Notes: generated from the letters alone by a model not told the origin. A stretch of DNA of 64,000 nucleotides from Nostocaceae cyanobacterium (GCA_030065825.1 JASJCY010000035.1:1-64000), one strand, 5' to 3'; shown: positions 10,149 to 19,244, counted from the stretch's first letter. Numbers and translations: made by a program.

Positions 10149-10184
10149 AAACCGGGTTTAGTCCACAAGCAACCCGGTTTTTCC
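10149..10184 (+). terminator. probable rho-independent terminator after egtD
   Basis: AACCGGGTT and AACCCGGTT form a 9-bp stem around a 12-base loop, followed by TTTTT. It starts 16 bases after the egtD stop codon. The stem matches the AAACCGGGTTT repeat family used widely in this genome, so it may be an exapted repeat. Confidence 0.65.
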
Positions 10185-10768
10185 CTGGTTAGAATCATCA
10201 GCGATACTAACATTTGCTCACAAATACTTCTTGCTACCCTGCGGGAATGCCTTCGACGAACAATCTGGCAACGCGCTGCCTCGCTTTTTTTAGTCTTGTT
10301 GAGAATGGTGCAAGATGTGAGTAGACGAGGTTAATTTCAGTAATATCACTACGATTTTTTACCAGTTAGTTCAGTGATTTGTGGTACTCCGTCCCTGTTG
10401 GAGTCAAAGACGATACCTGATTATTTGGGATTACTCCTGGTAGGCTTTTGTATTCGTTAATCCCCCCCATTGATAATGCTAAGAGCCTTTCCTGGACTGG
10501 GAGGTAGGAAATCATACCTTTGATAGATGCAGTAGTTATGAATATTGTTCATAATTTATTTGATAGATTTCGTATTCCCGTATATATCTGTAAATATTTC
10601 AGATATATACGAATTTTTTTATTAAATTACTTTAGGCATAATTATATCAGAAAAAATGAATTAATTTAGATTCCTTTACAACAAAATTATGTAAAATACT
10701 ATACATATAGTATGCATGAAAATCAAATAATTTGAACAAATTTCATAAATTTTTAACTATTAACCCAA

Positions 10769-10846
10769 GTTGCTACTCCTGTCCCGCTAGAAGATTACCT
10801 AATTGAGTGAGTCAGACCCATTCATAGGAAGAAGAGGGGGAAGAGT
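10769..10846 (+). repeat. inverted repeat, left partner
   Basis: About 75 bp (GTTGCTACTCC..CCCGCTAGAAGATTACC..TTGAG..AGACCCA..GAAGAGGGGGAAGAG). It matches the reverse complement of 15,497-15,570 closely, including an identical CCCGCTAGAAGATTACC. The pair brackets rfbC, rfbD, rmlA and the broken aminotransferase/glycosyltransferase genes. Confidence 0.75.
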
Positions 10847-10902
10847 CCTATCAAGGACAACCCCTAAGGTAAGAGCATGATTAAATCGTGAAATTCTTTT
10901 TT

Positions 10903-10939
10903 AAACTTACTTAAACTTGTGCAATTTAAGTAAGTTTTT
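10903..10939 (+). terminator. hairpin with T-run, no obvious gene upstream
   Basis: AAACTTACTTAAA and TTTAAGTAAGTTT form a 13-bp perfect stem with an 8-base loop, followed by TT on the plus strand. It looks like an intrinsic terminator. No coding gene lies within 700 bases upstream on this strand, so it may end an unannotated small RNA or a decayed gene. Confidence 0.45.
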
Positions 10940-11132
10940 ATCCCTTGTTTAACAGACTTTGTAGATGTATACTTAAACTAATGCCAAAAACCAAGGCTTA
11001 ATTAATCTGGTTTGTAAACCACAGTCGATTCAAAACTGGCAAGCCTGTAAAAAGGTCAAATGGGAGTCCACAGTTTGTTAAATTTGCTCTTAATAATGGA
11101 TGAACAATGGCTAAAAGCTTCTCTAGGAGAAG

Positions 11133-11267
11133 ACCCCCATAGGGGGTCTACAGAAAACCTTTTTCATAGTAGGCTCGGCTAGAGCCGAATTTACGCCTGT
11201 GGACAAGAAGATGCCGACATCCTTGGATAAAGCAGGAAGCAGACCCTCTAAAGTTTTCTTTAGTTGA
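11133..11267 (+). pseudogene. TnpB C-terminal tail relic
   Basis: The plus-strand frame reads VGSARAEFTPVDKKMPTSLD, then KAGSRPSKVFFS and a TGA at 11,265. I think this resembles the variable C-terminal tail of cyanobacterial IS200/IS605 TnpB proteins. A stop codon upstream closes the frame, so only about 45 codons remain. The GACCCCC-AT-AGGGGGTC hairpin at 11,131-11,148 precedes it. This is a decayed insertion, and the assignment rests on tail similarity only. Confidence 0.45.
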
Positions 11268-11339
11268 ATGACTAGATTTGCAGAAGTTTAGTCAAGTTTT
11301 GTGTAGCACTCATTTAGGAGTAATTGTTTTTATCTAAAT

Positions 11340-11492
11340 TTCGGCATTGCTGAATTAAGAGATGATTCTTGTGGTGCAGGCCGGAGTGCCTGCCTCATAA
11401 ATACTGATAACGGGCAGGGATGCCCGTTCCACAAGGCAAGATACCCATCCCACAAAAACATCAAAATCATACCGCATTTATGCAACGCCTAA
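11340..11492. repeat. composite of dispersed repeats
   Basis: It begins with CGGCATTGCTGAAT, the end sequence of the element family at 39.3 and 34.8 kb. It continues with AGGCCGGAGTGCCTGCCT and GGGCAGGGATGCCCG hairpins, and ends with AAATCATACCGCATTTATGC, which recurs near 7520. The phrase GGATGCCCGTTCCACAA is matched at 43,828-43,856 in variant form. No coding capacity was seen. Confidence 0.6.
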
Positions 11493-11879
11493 ATTTCGAT
11501 TTGTGATTTGAAAATATTGTGATTCTCGCGATAATGACTCGCATCAGCAAAAGGAAATACGTGATAGCAGGGGGGTAGCCTGACTCTAGGATAACAAGCA
11601 TTTTCCGTCACACCCGTAGCATTGTTGGTGAGAATGTCAACAGGAGATAAGTATTACTTTGTTTGCTGAAAAACTACAGCATTTTGCCAGTAAATAAGGT
11701 ACAAAAATAAATTATAAAACTATTGAGGGGTGGAGAGCAAGCAGCGCGTTGCGAACTTTCCCAAAGTTGTAGCGACTGCGGAGCATCTTTGCCCGTCCGA
11801 TTGTACCTCATAAAGATGAAATATGCTGTATCTGTGACTAGGTATCACAAGCATTTAGTAGATTAGATTCAGAGTTGTA

Positions 11880-12422
11880 ATGCATATTATTGAGACTAAA
11901 ATCCCTGAGGTTTTCATCGTTGAACCTCGAGTGTTTGGAGATGACCGTGGTTTTTTCTATGAAAGCTACAACAAGAAAGCTTTCAGGGAAAAAGTGGGTA
12001 TAACTGTTGATTTTGTGCAAGATAATCATTCACGTTCCACTCAAAATGTCTTGCGTGGCTTACATTATCAGATCCAGCAACCCCAGGGAAAATTAGTGCG
12101 AGTTGTGGTTGGTACTGTGTTTGATGTTGCAGTGGACATCAGAAGAAACTCTCCTCGCTTCGGTGAGTGGATAGGTTGCTTGCTGAGTGCAGAAAACAAA
12201 CAGCAACTTTGGATACCCCCAGGATTTGCCCATGGCTTTTTAGTAGTTTCAGAAGTAGCGGAAGTTCTGTATAAAACTACTGATTACTATGCTCCTCAAC
12301 ACGAGCGTAGTTTATTATGGAACGACCCTGACTTAGCCATCCACTGGCCCTTAACGGGAGATCCAATATTATCAGCCAAAGACCAAGCTGGTCAACCCCT
12401 AAAAACTGCTGAGGTTTACTGA
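11880..12422 (+). CDS. rfbC: dTDP-4-dehydrorhamnose 3,5-epimerase
   Basis: 180 aa, the usual length for RmlC/RfbC. The cupin core is visible: DDRGFFYESY, QDNHSRSTQNVLRGLHYQ (catalytic His62), GTVFDVAVDIR and WIPPGFAHGF. It converts dTDP-4-keto-6-deoxy-D-glucose to the L-lyxo form in dTDP-L-rhamnose synthesis, in the cytoplasm. Its TGA overlaps the ATG of rfbD (TGATG), so the two are translationally coupled. First gene of the rhamnose operon rfbC-rfbD-rmlA. Confidence 0.96.
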   Translation: MHIIETKIPEVFIVEPRVFGDDRGFFYESYNKKAFREKVGITVDFVQDNHSRSTQNVLRGLHYQIQQPQGKLVRVVVGTVFDVAVDIRRNSPRFGEWIGCLLSAENKQQLWIPPGFAHGFLVVSEVAEVLYKTTDYYAPQHERSLLWNDPDLAIHWPLTGDPILSAKDQAGQPLKTAEVY

Positions 12423-13297
12423 TGAAACGTATTTTACTCACTGGTATTACTGGGCAATTAGGTGAGGAATTGCAGCGGACTTTAGTTCCTTTTGGGGAAA
12501 TAATTGGTGTCGATCGCCAGAGTTTGGATTTGAGCCAAACAGAGCAAATTCGGGGGGTAATTGCCCAAATTCAGCCGGATTTAATTATCAATGCAGCAGC
12601 ATATACAGCAGTTGACAAAGCGGAAACAGAAACAGAAGCAGCAATGGCAATTAATGCCACAGCCCCTACTATTATGGCACAGGAGGCTGAGCGAATTGGT
12701 GCAACATTAATCCATGTTTCCACGGATTACGTATTTGATGGCAGTAAAAATATCCCCTACACCGAGTCAGATCATCCCAATCCCATTAATGCCTACGGGA
12801 AATCCAAGCTTTTAGGGGAACAAGGGGTACAGCAAAACTGTGATCGGCACATCATTCTTAGGACAGCCTGGGTTTATGGAGTATATGGCAAGGGTAACTT
12901 TGTCAAAACAATGCTGCGGTTGGGAACCCAAAGACAAGAGGTGCGAGTCGTAGTAGATCAGGTAGGTACTCCTACCTGGACTGGAGACTTAGCTGGGGCG
13001 ATCGCGAAAATTACTCAACACAATTTTCCTTACGGAGTGTATAACTGTACCAATAGCGGTGCCATTAGTTGGTATGACTTTGCCGTTGCTATCTTTGAGG
13101 AGGCTGAGAAATTGGGTTTTCCTGTGCAAGTGCAGCAGGTAGTACCAATTACTACCCCTGAGTATCCCACACCAGCACCGCGTCCAGCATATTCTGTACT
13201 TTCTGGCAAGAAAATCTCAGGGGTTTTAGGAACCCATCTCCCCCATTGGAGACAAGGACTGCGACAAATGTTAAAACAACTTTATACTCAAAAATAA
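12422..13297 (+). CDS. rfbD: dTDP-4-dehydrorhamnose reductase
   Basis: 291 aa. An N-terminal Rossmann motif (LLTGITGQLGEEL) binds NAD(P)H. The short-chain dehydrogenase catalytic pair lies in YGKSK (Y125, K129), with STDYVFDG upstream. It performs the final reduction to dTDP-L-rhamnose. The start overlaps the rfbC stop, and the stop is two bases before the rmlA start, so all three form one operon. Substrate-domain features such as LRTAWVYG and TPTWTGDLA match RmlD. Confidence 0.96.
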   Translation: MKRILLTGITGQLGEELQRTLVPFGEIIGVDRQSLDLSQTEQIRGVIAQIQPDLIINAAAYTAVDKAETETEAAMAINATAPTIMAQEAERIGATLIHVSTDYVFDGSKNIPYTESDHPNPINAYGKSKLLGEQGVQQNCDRHIILRTAWVYGVYGKGNFVKTMLRLGTQRQEVRVVVDQVGTPTWTGDLAGAIAKITQHNFPYGVYNCTNSGAISWYDFAVAIFEEAEKLGFPVQVQQVVPITTPEYPTPAPRPAYSVLSGKKISGVLGTHLPHWRQGLRQMLKQLYTQK

Positions 13298-13299
13298 TT

Positions 13300-14373
13300 A
13301 TGAAAGCACTTATTCTTTCCGGTGGTAAAGGCACAAGATTGCGACCCCTCACCTATACGGGTGCAAAGCAACTGGTTCCTGTTGCTAATAAGCCTATACT
13401 CTGGTATGGGATTGAAGCAATTGTCGCAGCAGGGATTACAGATATCGGGATTATTATCAGTCCAGAGACTGGGGAAGAAATTAAAACTAAAACAGGCAGT
13501 GGTGACCGCTTTGGTGCCAAAATTACCTATATCATCCAAGACCAACCCTTGGGTTTAGCCCATGCAGTCAAAGTTGCTCAACCTTTCCTAGAGGATTCGC
13601 CATTTTTGATGTATTTGGGAGATAACCTGGTTGAAAGTGATTTACGCTCATTAACAGAACGGTTTAAAGAGCGGAATTTGGACGCTTTAACCATGCTATG
13701 TGCCGTTAGCAATCCTAGTGCCTTTGGAGTTGCACAGGTGGACGAAGAGGGACGGGTATTGCAACTGGTGGAAAAGCCGAAAGTGCCACCTTCAAATTTA
13801 GCGCTGGTGGGGATTTACCTGTTTTCTTATGCCGTCCATAATGCGATCGCCAACATCAAGCCTTCACCCAGGGGAGAATTGGAAATTACTGATGCCATTC
13901 AATACCTGATTGACGAACCCAAAAAAGTCGAATCTCTACAACTGCAAGGTTGGTGGCTGGACACAGGTAAGAAAGACGACCTCCTAGAAGCCAATCGGAT
14001 TATTTTGGATACTGGTCTGCAAACAGCTGTAGCAGGGGAAGTTGACGACAGTAGTCAGGTAATTGGACGGGTACAGATTGGTGAGGGAACCAAGATTATC
14101 AATTGTACTATTCGCGGACCAGTGATAATTGGCAGGGATTGCCATTTAGAAAACTGTTTTATCGGTCCTTACAGTAGCGTAGCTGATGGAGTTACCCTCA
14201 TTGATGCGGACCTCGAACATAGCGTAGTTTTACAGGGTGCAAAAGTTACAGGGATTCAGCAGCGGATTGTGGACAGCGTCATCGGACAACGGGCACAATT
14301 AAAAATCGCACCTCAGCGTCCCAAGGCTTTACGTTTCCTAATTGGAGACGACTCTCAAATCGAACTAATTTGA
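13300..14373 (+). CDS. rmlA: glucose-1-phosphate thymidylyltransferase, long form
   Basis: 357 aa from ATG 13,300, two bases after the rfbD stop; an earlier in-frame start at 13,246 lies inside rfbD and is not credible. GGKGTRLRPLTYTGAKQLVP (residues 8-27) is the nucleotidyltransferase signature, and GDNL holds the metal-binding Asp. The C-terminal ~100 residues have a left-handed beta-helix pattern (IGEGTKI, IGRDCHLENCFIGPYSSV), typical of the long RmlA class of cyanobacteria and archaea. It makes dTDP-glucose, the substrate of rfbB downstream. Confidence 0.94.
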   Translation: MKALILSGGKGTRLRPLTYTGAKQLVPVANKPILWYGIEAIVAAGITDIGIIISPETGEEIKTKTGSGDRFGAKITYIIQDQPLGLAHAVKVAQPFLEDSPFLMYLGDNLVESDLRSLTERFKERNLDALTMLCAVSNPSAFGVAQVDEEGRVLQLVEKPKVPPSNLALVGIYLFSYAVHNAIANIKPSPRGELEITDAIQYLIDEPKKVESLQLQGWWLDTGKKDDLLEANRIILDTGLQTAVAGEVDDSSQVIGRVQIGEGTKIINCTIRGPVIIGRDCHLENCFIGPYSSVADGVTLIDADLEHSVVLQGAKVTGIQQRIVDSVIGQRAQLKIAPQRPKALRFLIGDDSQIELI

Positions 14374-14433
14374 TGGCTTGCGGGAAATCAGAGATTTGAT
14401 TGTCTGTTTTATTACTAAAACTAGAGATAACCA

Positions 14434-15097
14434 GTGTCAAACATCCCTTTTAACCGTAGAGTTGCCGTCGGAAAGGAATTTCAGTATATCCAGAAGACCA
14501 TTAAGAATATGGATCTGTCTGGAGATGGTGTCATTACCAAGAAATGTCATGGTTTACTGTCAGAAATTTTAGGAGTTCTCAAAGTAATGCTAACCACTTC
14601 CTGTACCCATGCACTGGAAATGGCAGCGTTGCTATTGGATATCCAACCAGGAGATGAGGTGATTGTTCCCTCCTTTACCTTTGTCTCCACCATCAATGCT
14701 TTTGTGCTGCGGGGTGCCCATCCTGTTTTTATCGATATTCGTCCGGATACCCTGAACCTGGATGAGTCAAAATTAGAAAAAGTAATTACACCTAAAACCA
14801 AAGTCATTGTACCCGTACACTATGAATGTCAAAACTTGGGAATTGTGGTGTGAAGAGAATAACTATCAAAAACCAGTTGTAATTGAGGGGTTCTAATCCA
14901 GTTTATTTACTCTATCCAGTTTTGGTTGAACCAGAAATTAAACAGAATATTAAATGGTGGGGATTCAAGAATTTTAATGCTACCGTCAGCGATTAGTTTA
15001 TCAGTCATTTACATCCAGTATCAGGACACATACCAGGATGTAAAAATGCAGAAATTGCTATCAAACAGTGCATTAATTTTCCCACCTTAAACCAGAC
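14434..15097 (+). pseudogene. broken DegT/DnrJ/EryC1/StrS aminotransferase (WecE/RffA-like)
   Basis: From the GTG at 14,434 a frame of 139 codons matches the N-terminal third of dTDP-4-amino-4,6-dideoxygalactose transaminases. It shows SCTHALEMAALLLDIQPGDE, PSFTFVSTINAFVLRGA and IDIRPDTLNLDE, then stops after VPVHYE at 14,853. The central part with the PLP lysine is missing. From about 14,890 the sequence again looks like a C-terminal aminotransferase segment (IPGCKNAEIAIKQC, INFPTLNQT), with an in-frame stop near 14,995. The intact enzyme would have supplied an amino sugar nucleotide to this cluster. Confidence 0.8.
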
Positions 15098-15421
15098 AGC
15101 CTATTTGAATGTGGAGGTGCAGTAGTCCTGGAAGCCATGGCTATGGGCATCCCTGTAATTGCAACTAAGTGGGGTGGACCTGCTGACTATCTGGATCAAT
15201 CTTGTGGCATTCTCATCGAACCGACTTGCCGAGACCTGTTACTAGACCCATTTATTAACGACCTAGCACAAGCAATGGTGAAAATGGCAAAATCTCCCGA
15301 ATTGCGGCAAGCAATGGGTAAAGTTGGTCGTCAGCGAGTAATTGACAACTTTGACTGGGAAGTGAAAATGAGAAAAATGATTGATGTTTATCAGGAAGCG
15401 ATCGCCAGAACAAAAACTTAG
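15098..15421 (+). pseudogene. C-terminal fragment of GT4 glycosyltransferase
   Basis: The frame carries the C-terminal half of the GT-B nucleotide-sugar site: LFECGGAVVLEAMAMGIPVI (two Gly, Glu motif), then ATKWGGPADYL, and a final helix SPELRQAMGKVGRQRV. The frame extends upstream of the first ATG (15,137) to about 15,098, where it is joined to aminotransferase debris. The acceptor domain and most of the donor domain are missing. Probably not translated into a functional enzyme. Confidence 0.8.
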
Positions 15422-15496
15422 CAGGAGTGATCAGGAAAATACACCTATTACTCCCTTCTCGTTCTAAGATTACCTATAAAAATTTCTCCCCCTCTT

Positions 15497-15570
15497 CCCA
15501 CTCTTCCCCCTCTTCCCCTTCTTTTGGGTCTAACTCAATTCGGTAATCTTCTAGCGGGAGGGGAGTAGCC
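15497..15570 (-). repeat. inverted repeat, right partner
   Basis: Reverse-complement copy of 10,769-10,846, including GGTAATCTTCTAGCGGG. It is preceded by a pyrimidine-rich stretch (CTCTTCCC repeats, 15,486-15,520). A short CAATGAC tandem heptamer (15,694-15,714) lies between it and rfbB. No gene is present in 15,422-15,774. Confidence 0.75.
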
Positions 15571-15774
15571 ACGATTCAAAAAGAACATTGGCAGATGGGA
15601 ATTGGTGAAACCACCCCAAAGCTGTTGTAAGTAAATCGGCAGAAATAGATATAACTATGTTACGAAACGTAAATATAACCCTGAAACCTTTACCAATGAC
15701 CAATGACCAATGACAAATGACGACCCTAACTGCTTCGCTTTATTTGTACCGACCTACTTAAATATTGTAAAAAA

Positions 15775-16866
15775 ATGACATTAAAAAACCAGTCTATTTC
15801 CACAAAACCACGGCGATTATTAATTACAGGTGGTGCCGGATTTATCGGTTCCAACTTTGTCCATCACTGGTGCGAACAATACCCAAGTGATCGCGTAGTT
15901 GTTCTCGATGCTCTCACCTATGCTGGTAATCGGCAAAACCTAGCTACTTTGGCAAAACGGGAAAATTTCCGCTTTGTCCATGGAGACATTTGCGATCGCC
16001 CCTTGATAGATTCCTTGCTACAAGAGGAATCAATTAATACAGTGGCTCACTTCGCTGCGGAATCCCATGTTGACCGCTCAATTTTAGGACCCGATGCATT
16101 TGTCCGCACCAATGTGGTCGGTACTTTCACTTTATTGGAGAGTTTTCGCCATCATTGGGAAAAACGGGGTAAACCAGAGAGTGATCGCTTTCTCCATGTT
16201 TCCACTGATGAGGTTTATGGCAGCTTAGAGGCAGAAGACCACCCATTTACCGAAACCACACCCTACGCTCCCAATAGCCCCTATTCCGCTTCCAAAGCTG
16301 GCAGCGACCATTTAGCCCGTGCCTATTATCACACTTACGGTTTGCCCACCATAGTCACAAATTGTTCTAATAACTATGGTCCTTACCATTTCCCCGAAAA
16401 ATTGATTCCTTTAATGTGTATCAATATTTTGCTAGGTAAACCCCTACCGGTCTATGGAGATGGACAAAATATTCGGGATTGGCTGTATGTCGGTGATCAT
16501 TGTCGTGCTTTAGATGTAGTGATTCACCGGGGTCAAACAGGTGAAACTTATAACATCGGTGGTAACAATGAAGTCAAAAATATCGACCTCGTCCACAAGA
16601 TTTGTCAACTGATGAATGAATTAGCACCTGAATTACCCGTGCGTCCCGCGCAAGAACTGATTACCTTCGTCAAAGATAGACCAGGTCACGACCGTCGCTA
16701 TGCCATCGATGCTACCAAAATCAAGACAGAACTAGGTTGGACTCCAGCAGAAACCGTAGAAGGGGGACTCCGTCGCACAATTGAGTGGTATTTAACTCAC
16801 CGCGATTGGTGGCAACCTTTACTTTCAGTTGAGTATCAAACTTATTATCGCCAGGTATATCAGTAA
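15775..16866 (+). CDS. rfbB: dTDP-glucose 4,6-dehydratase
   Basis: 363 aa, slightly longer than usual at the N-terminus. The Rossmann motif is [10 protein letters not shown] (19-28), the catalytic STDEVYG has T144-D145-E146, and YSASK supplies Y170 and K174. Also visible are [15 protein letters not shown] and [11 protein letters not shown], characteristic of RmlB. It converts dTDP-glucose to dTDP-4-keto-6-deoxyglucose, completing the four-enzyme rhamnose pathway. It is separated from rmlA by the aminotransferase/glycosyltransferase debris, so the original operon was probably continuous and has been damaged. Confidence 0.96.
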   Translation: MTLKNQSISTKPRRLLITGGAGFIGSNFVHHWCEQYPSDRVVVLDALTYAGNRQNLATLAKRENFRFVHGDICDRPLIDSLLQEESINTVAHFAAESHVDRSILGPDAFVRTNVVGTFTLLESFRHHWEKRGKPESDRFLHVSTDEVYGSLEAEDHPFTETTPYAPNSPYSASKAGSDHLARAYYHTYGLPTIVTNCSNNYGPYHFPEKLIPLMCINILLGKPLPVYGDGQNIRDWLYVGDHCRALDVVIHRGQTGETYNIGGNNEVKNIDLVHKICQLMNELAPELPVRPAQELITFVKDRPGHDRRYAIDATKIKTELGWTPAETVEGGLRRTIEWYLTHRDWWQPLLSVEYQTYYRQVYQ

Positions 16867-16931
16867 ATTTATTCCTTCGTGTTGATTATATAAATCATAA
16901 ACCACCATAGAAGAATCTCTCTAAAGATATT

Positions 16932-17654
16932 ATGAAGCTCATAGACTTTTTTGATTGTACTTACATAATCAATCTGCCCGAAAGAAAAGATAGACGCACA
17001 GCAATTACCCAAGAATTGACAAAAGTCGGAATATCTCTGACGCCAAATAAAATCCAGATATTTCCGGCAATCAAACCAATTGATGCTAAAGGATTTCCCA
17101 ATATTGGCGCAAGGGGATGCTTTCTCAGTCACTTAGCTATTATTAAAGAAGCAAAAGAAAGGCAGCTTACTAATGTTTTAATCATGGAAGATGATTTAAT
17201 TTTATCGGAGGATTTTCAAATAGTTCAAGAAAAATGTGTCCAAAATATACAGCAAAAAAAATGGGGATTTGTATATCTAGGACATAAAGAAGAATGTGAA
17301 CTGAAAACTTCTGAATTTATTCTCAAGCCAGTTTCTAAGGCAATACAAACAACTCATTTTTATGGAATCAATAGCATTATTTTTGACCCCTTAATTGACT
17401 TTTTGTCAGAGTTACAAAAAAGACCACCTGGAGATCCCCAAGGAGGTCCAATGCATGTTGACGGAGCTTTTTCAACCTTCCGCAAGCAAAATCCAGATAT
17501 ATTGACCCTAATTGCTTGCCCAAGTCTAGGTTCACAAAGATCGTCAGCTAGTGATATTAGTCCTAATTGGTTTGATCGCATAGTTGTATTGAGGCAATTG
17601 GCTACTCTGGCAAGAAATACTAAAACAGGTTTAAAGACTCATTTGTTTCGATAA
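16932..17654 (+). CDS. glycosyltransferase family 25 protein
   Basis: 240 aa. The N-terminal YIINLPERKDRR and the internal GARGCFLSHLAIIKEA are hallmarks of GT25 (LPS-type galactosyltransferases). VLIMEDDLIL carries the acidic E86-D87-D88 metal-binding site. A late HVDGAFSTF segment fits the second acidic motif. It is cytoplasmic and adds one sugar to a lipid-linked EPS or LPS repeat unit; donor and linkage are unknown. It lies 65 bases after rfbB and is probably cotranscribed with it. Confidence 0.85.
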   Translation: MKLIDFFDCTYIINLPERKDRRTAITQELTKVGISLTPNKIQIFPAIKPIDAKGFPNIGARGCFLSHLAIIKEAKERQLTNVLIMEDDLILSEDFQIVQEKCVQNIQQKKWGFVYLGHKEECELKTSEFILKPVSKAIQTTHFYGINSIIFDPLIDFLSELQKRPPGDPQGGPMHVDGAFSTFRKQNPDILTLIACPSLGSQRSSASDISPNWFDRIVVLRQLATLARNTKTGLKTHLFR

Positions 17655-17655
17655 A

Positions 17656-17882
17656 TTAACCAGGTAATTAATTGAGCCACTATAGTCATATCTTGCACCA
17701 TTTTCAACAAGCACCGAGAAACCGGGTTTATCAACGAAAAATTAGGGTTTTGGCAACTCAATATTTGCAATAAAACCGAGAAACCGGGTTTATCAACGAA
17801 AAATTAGGGTTTTGGCAACTCAATATTTGCAATAAACCCGGTTTCTGACCCTGTTAACCAGGTAATTAATTGAGCCACTATA
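17656..17882. repeat. AAACCGGGTTT hairpin element with 62-bp tandem duplication and flanking direct repeats
   Basis: A 29-bp direct repeat beginning TTAACCAGGTAATTAATTG and ending GAGCCACTATA occurs at 17,656-17,684 and 17,854-17,882. Between them is an element starting TCATATCTTGCACCATT. It contains a 62-bp unit (GAGAAACCGGGTTTATCAAC..., from 17,713 and again from 17,775) in two head-to-tail copies, and closes with AATAAACCCGGTTTCTGACC. The same element family is at 33.4, 47.1, 47.5 and 49.3 kb. It sits between the GT25 and GT4 genes. Confidence 0.8.
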
Positions 17883-17915
17883 AATAGCTTAACGTCAAAC
17901 TTTGGAGAGATAAAA

Positions 17916-19244
17916 ATGGGCACCAAAAAGTTGAAGGTTTTACTAATTGTAGAACAATGCAATCCGGAAGGTTTTTCCGTACCACTTGTAGGATACAATT
18001 TTTACAAATCAATCAGTGAAATAACTGATGTAACCCTAGTGACCCATGGCAGAAATGAAAAAGCTATTCAAAAAATAGCCGCTGATAAAGATATTGTATA
18101 TATCCATGAAAGCAACTTCAGTAGCAGATATAATTCCTGGGTAGAAAAATTAACTTACAGGGGTAGAGTCAATTGGCCCCTGTATAATGCCCTCAGTTAC
18201 CCAATCTATGCAGAATTTAATCACAAGGTTTACCAAAAGTTTAAACATCAAGTACGTAGGGGAGACTATGATATAGTACATGCACTTACTCCCATGATGC
18301 CGAGATACCCGGTAAAAATGGTGAGAGCATGTAAAGATACCCCTTTTATCCTCGGACCAGTGAATGGAGGTGTTCCCTTTCCAGCAGGTTTCCAAAAAGT
18401 AGCCAGACAAGAATCTGCTCAATTTAACTTTTTGAGAGCCGTTGGTAGATATTTAATACCAGGATATGTGGAGACTTATAAAAAAGCTGACAAAGTTTTG
18501 GCAGGCTCTACATACACCCTCAATTTACTGAAAAAACTATTTAAAATTCCTGAGGGTAGGATACAACTATTCTACGAAAATGGCATCACTAGTAATTTTC
18601 TCAATCAGGGGCAAAAAACCAACAAATCTGACAAGGTGAATCTACTGTTTGTGGGCAGATTAGTACCTTATAAAGGTGCTGATATGGTCATTGAAGCCAT
18701 TGGTAAATTAGAAGAATTAATCCGCAATCGAGTCATGCTCACGATAGTCGGTGATGGTTCAGAAAAAAGCAATCTAGAAACAAGAGTTCAGGAGCTTAAT
18801 TTAGGAGAAACAGTAAGATTTGTCGGATGGGTGCCACAACAAGAAACTCTGAAATATTACAGCACATCAGATATTTTTTGTTTTCCTTCTATTAGGGAAT
18901 TTGGTGGTGCAGTAGTCTTAGAAGCTATGGCTTGCGGACTCCCCTGTATTGTTGTCAATAATGGTGGCATCGGTGAATATGTTACTGAAGAAACAGGATT
19001 TAAAATAGAGCCGATTTCGAGAGAATATATTGTGGAGGAATTAGCTGAAAAAATCAAAATCATGGTCGATGATAAGCAATTACGGGAAAATATGTCCCTA
19101 AAATCTATCAATAGATCCCAAGAATTTACTTGGGAGGAAAAGGCAAGAAACATAATTGATATTTATCATTCTATAATTGCGGGGTCAGTATCTTCAACAA
19201 TCGGTTCGGATTTAGTCACATCAGTTAAAGGTAAAACTTCATAA
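17916..19244 (+). CDS. GT4 family glycosyltransferase
   Basis: 442 aa GT-B enzyme. The C-terminal Glycos_transf_1 domain (about 225-400) shows NLLFVGRLVPYKGADMVIEA, LTIVGDGSE and the donor-site motif REFGGAVVLEAMACGLP. The N-terminal acceptor domain includes DIVHALTPMMPRYP and GPVNGGVPFP. GGAGA-like sequence (GGAGAG) precedes the ATG. It resembles colanic-acid/exopolysaccharide mannosyl- or glucosyltransferases; the exact donor is not readable. The fragment at 15,098-15,421 resembles its C-terminal region. Same-strand gene set with neighbours. Confidence 0.9.
   Translation: MGTKKLKVLLIVEQCNPEGFSVPLVGYNFYKSISEITDVTLVTHGRNEKAIQKIAADKDIVYIHESNFSSRYNSWVEKLTYRGRVNWPLYNALSYPIYAEFNHKVYQKFKHQVRRGDYDIVHALTPMMPRYPVKMVRACKDTPFILGPVNGGVPFPAGFQKVARQESAQFNFLRAVGRYLIPGYVETYKKADKVLAGSTYTLNLLKKLFKIPEGRIQLFYENGITSNFLNQGQKTNKSDKVNLLFVGRLVPYKGADMVIEAIGKLEELIRNRVMLTIVGDGSEKSNLETRVQELNLGETVRFVGWVPQQETLKYYSTSDIFCFPSIREFGGAVVLEAMACGLPCIVVNNGGIGEYVTEETGFKIEPISREYIVEELAEKIKIMVDDKQLRENMSLKSINRSQEFTWEEKARNIIDIYHSIIAGSVSSTIGSDLVTSVKGKTS

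Larger units (their letters stand above)
10185..11879. other. long intergenic region upstream of the rhamnose genes
   Basis: About 1.7 kb with no intact gene. Identified content: an inverted-repeat partner (10,769-10,846), a hairpin (10,903-10,939), a TnpB C-terminal relic (11,133-11,267) and a composite of dispersed repeats (11,340-11,492). A short minus-strand stretch near 10,350-10,410 reads DSNRDGVPQITELTGK and may be a protein fragment. The segment 11,700-11,879 should hold the promoter of the rhamnose operon, but no convincing -10/-35 was seen. Confidence 0.5.
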
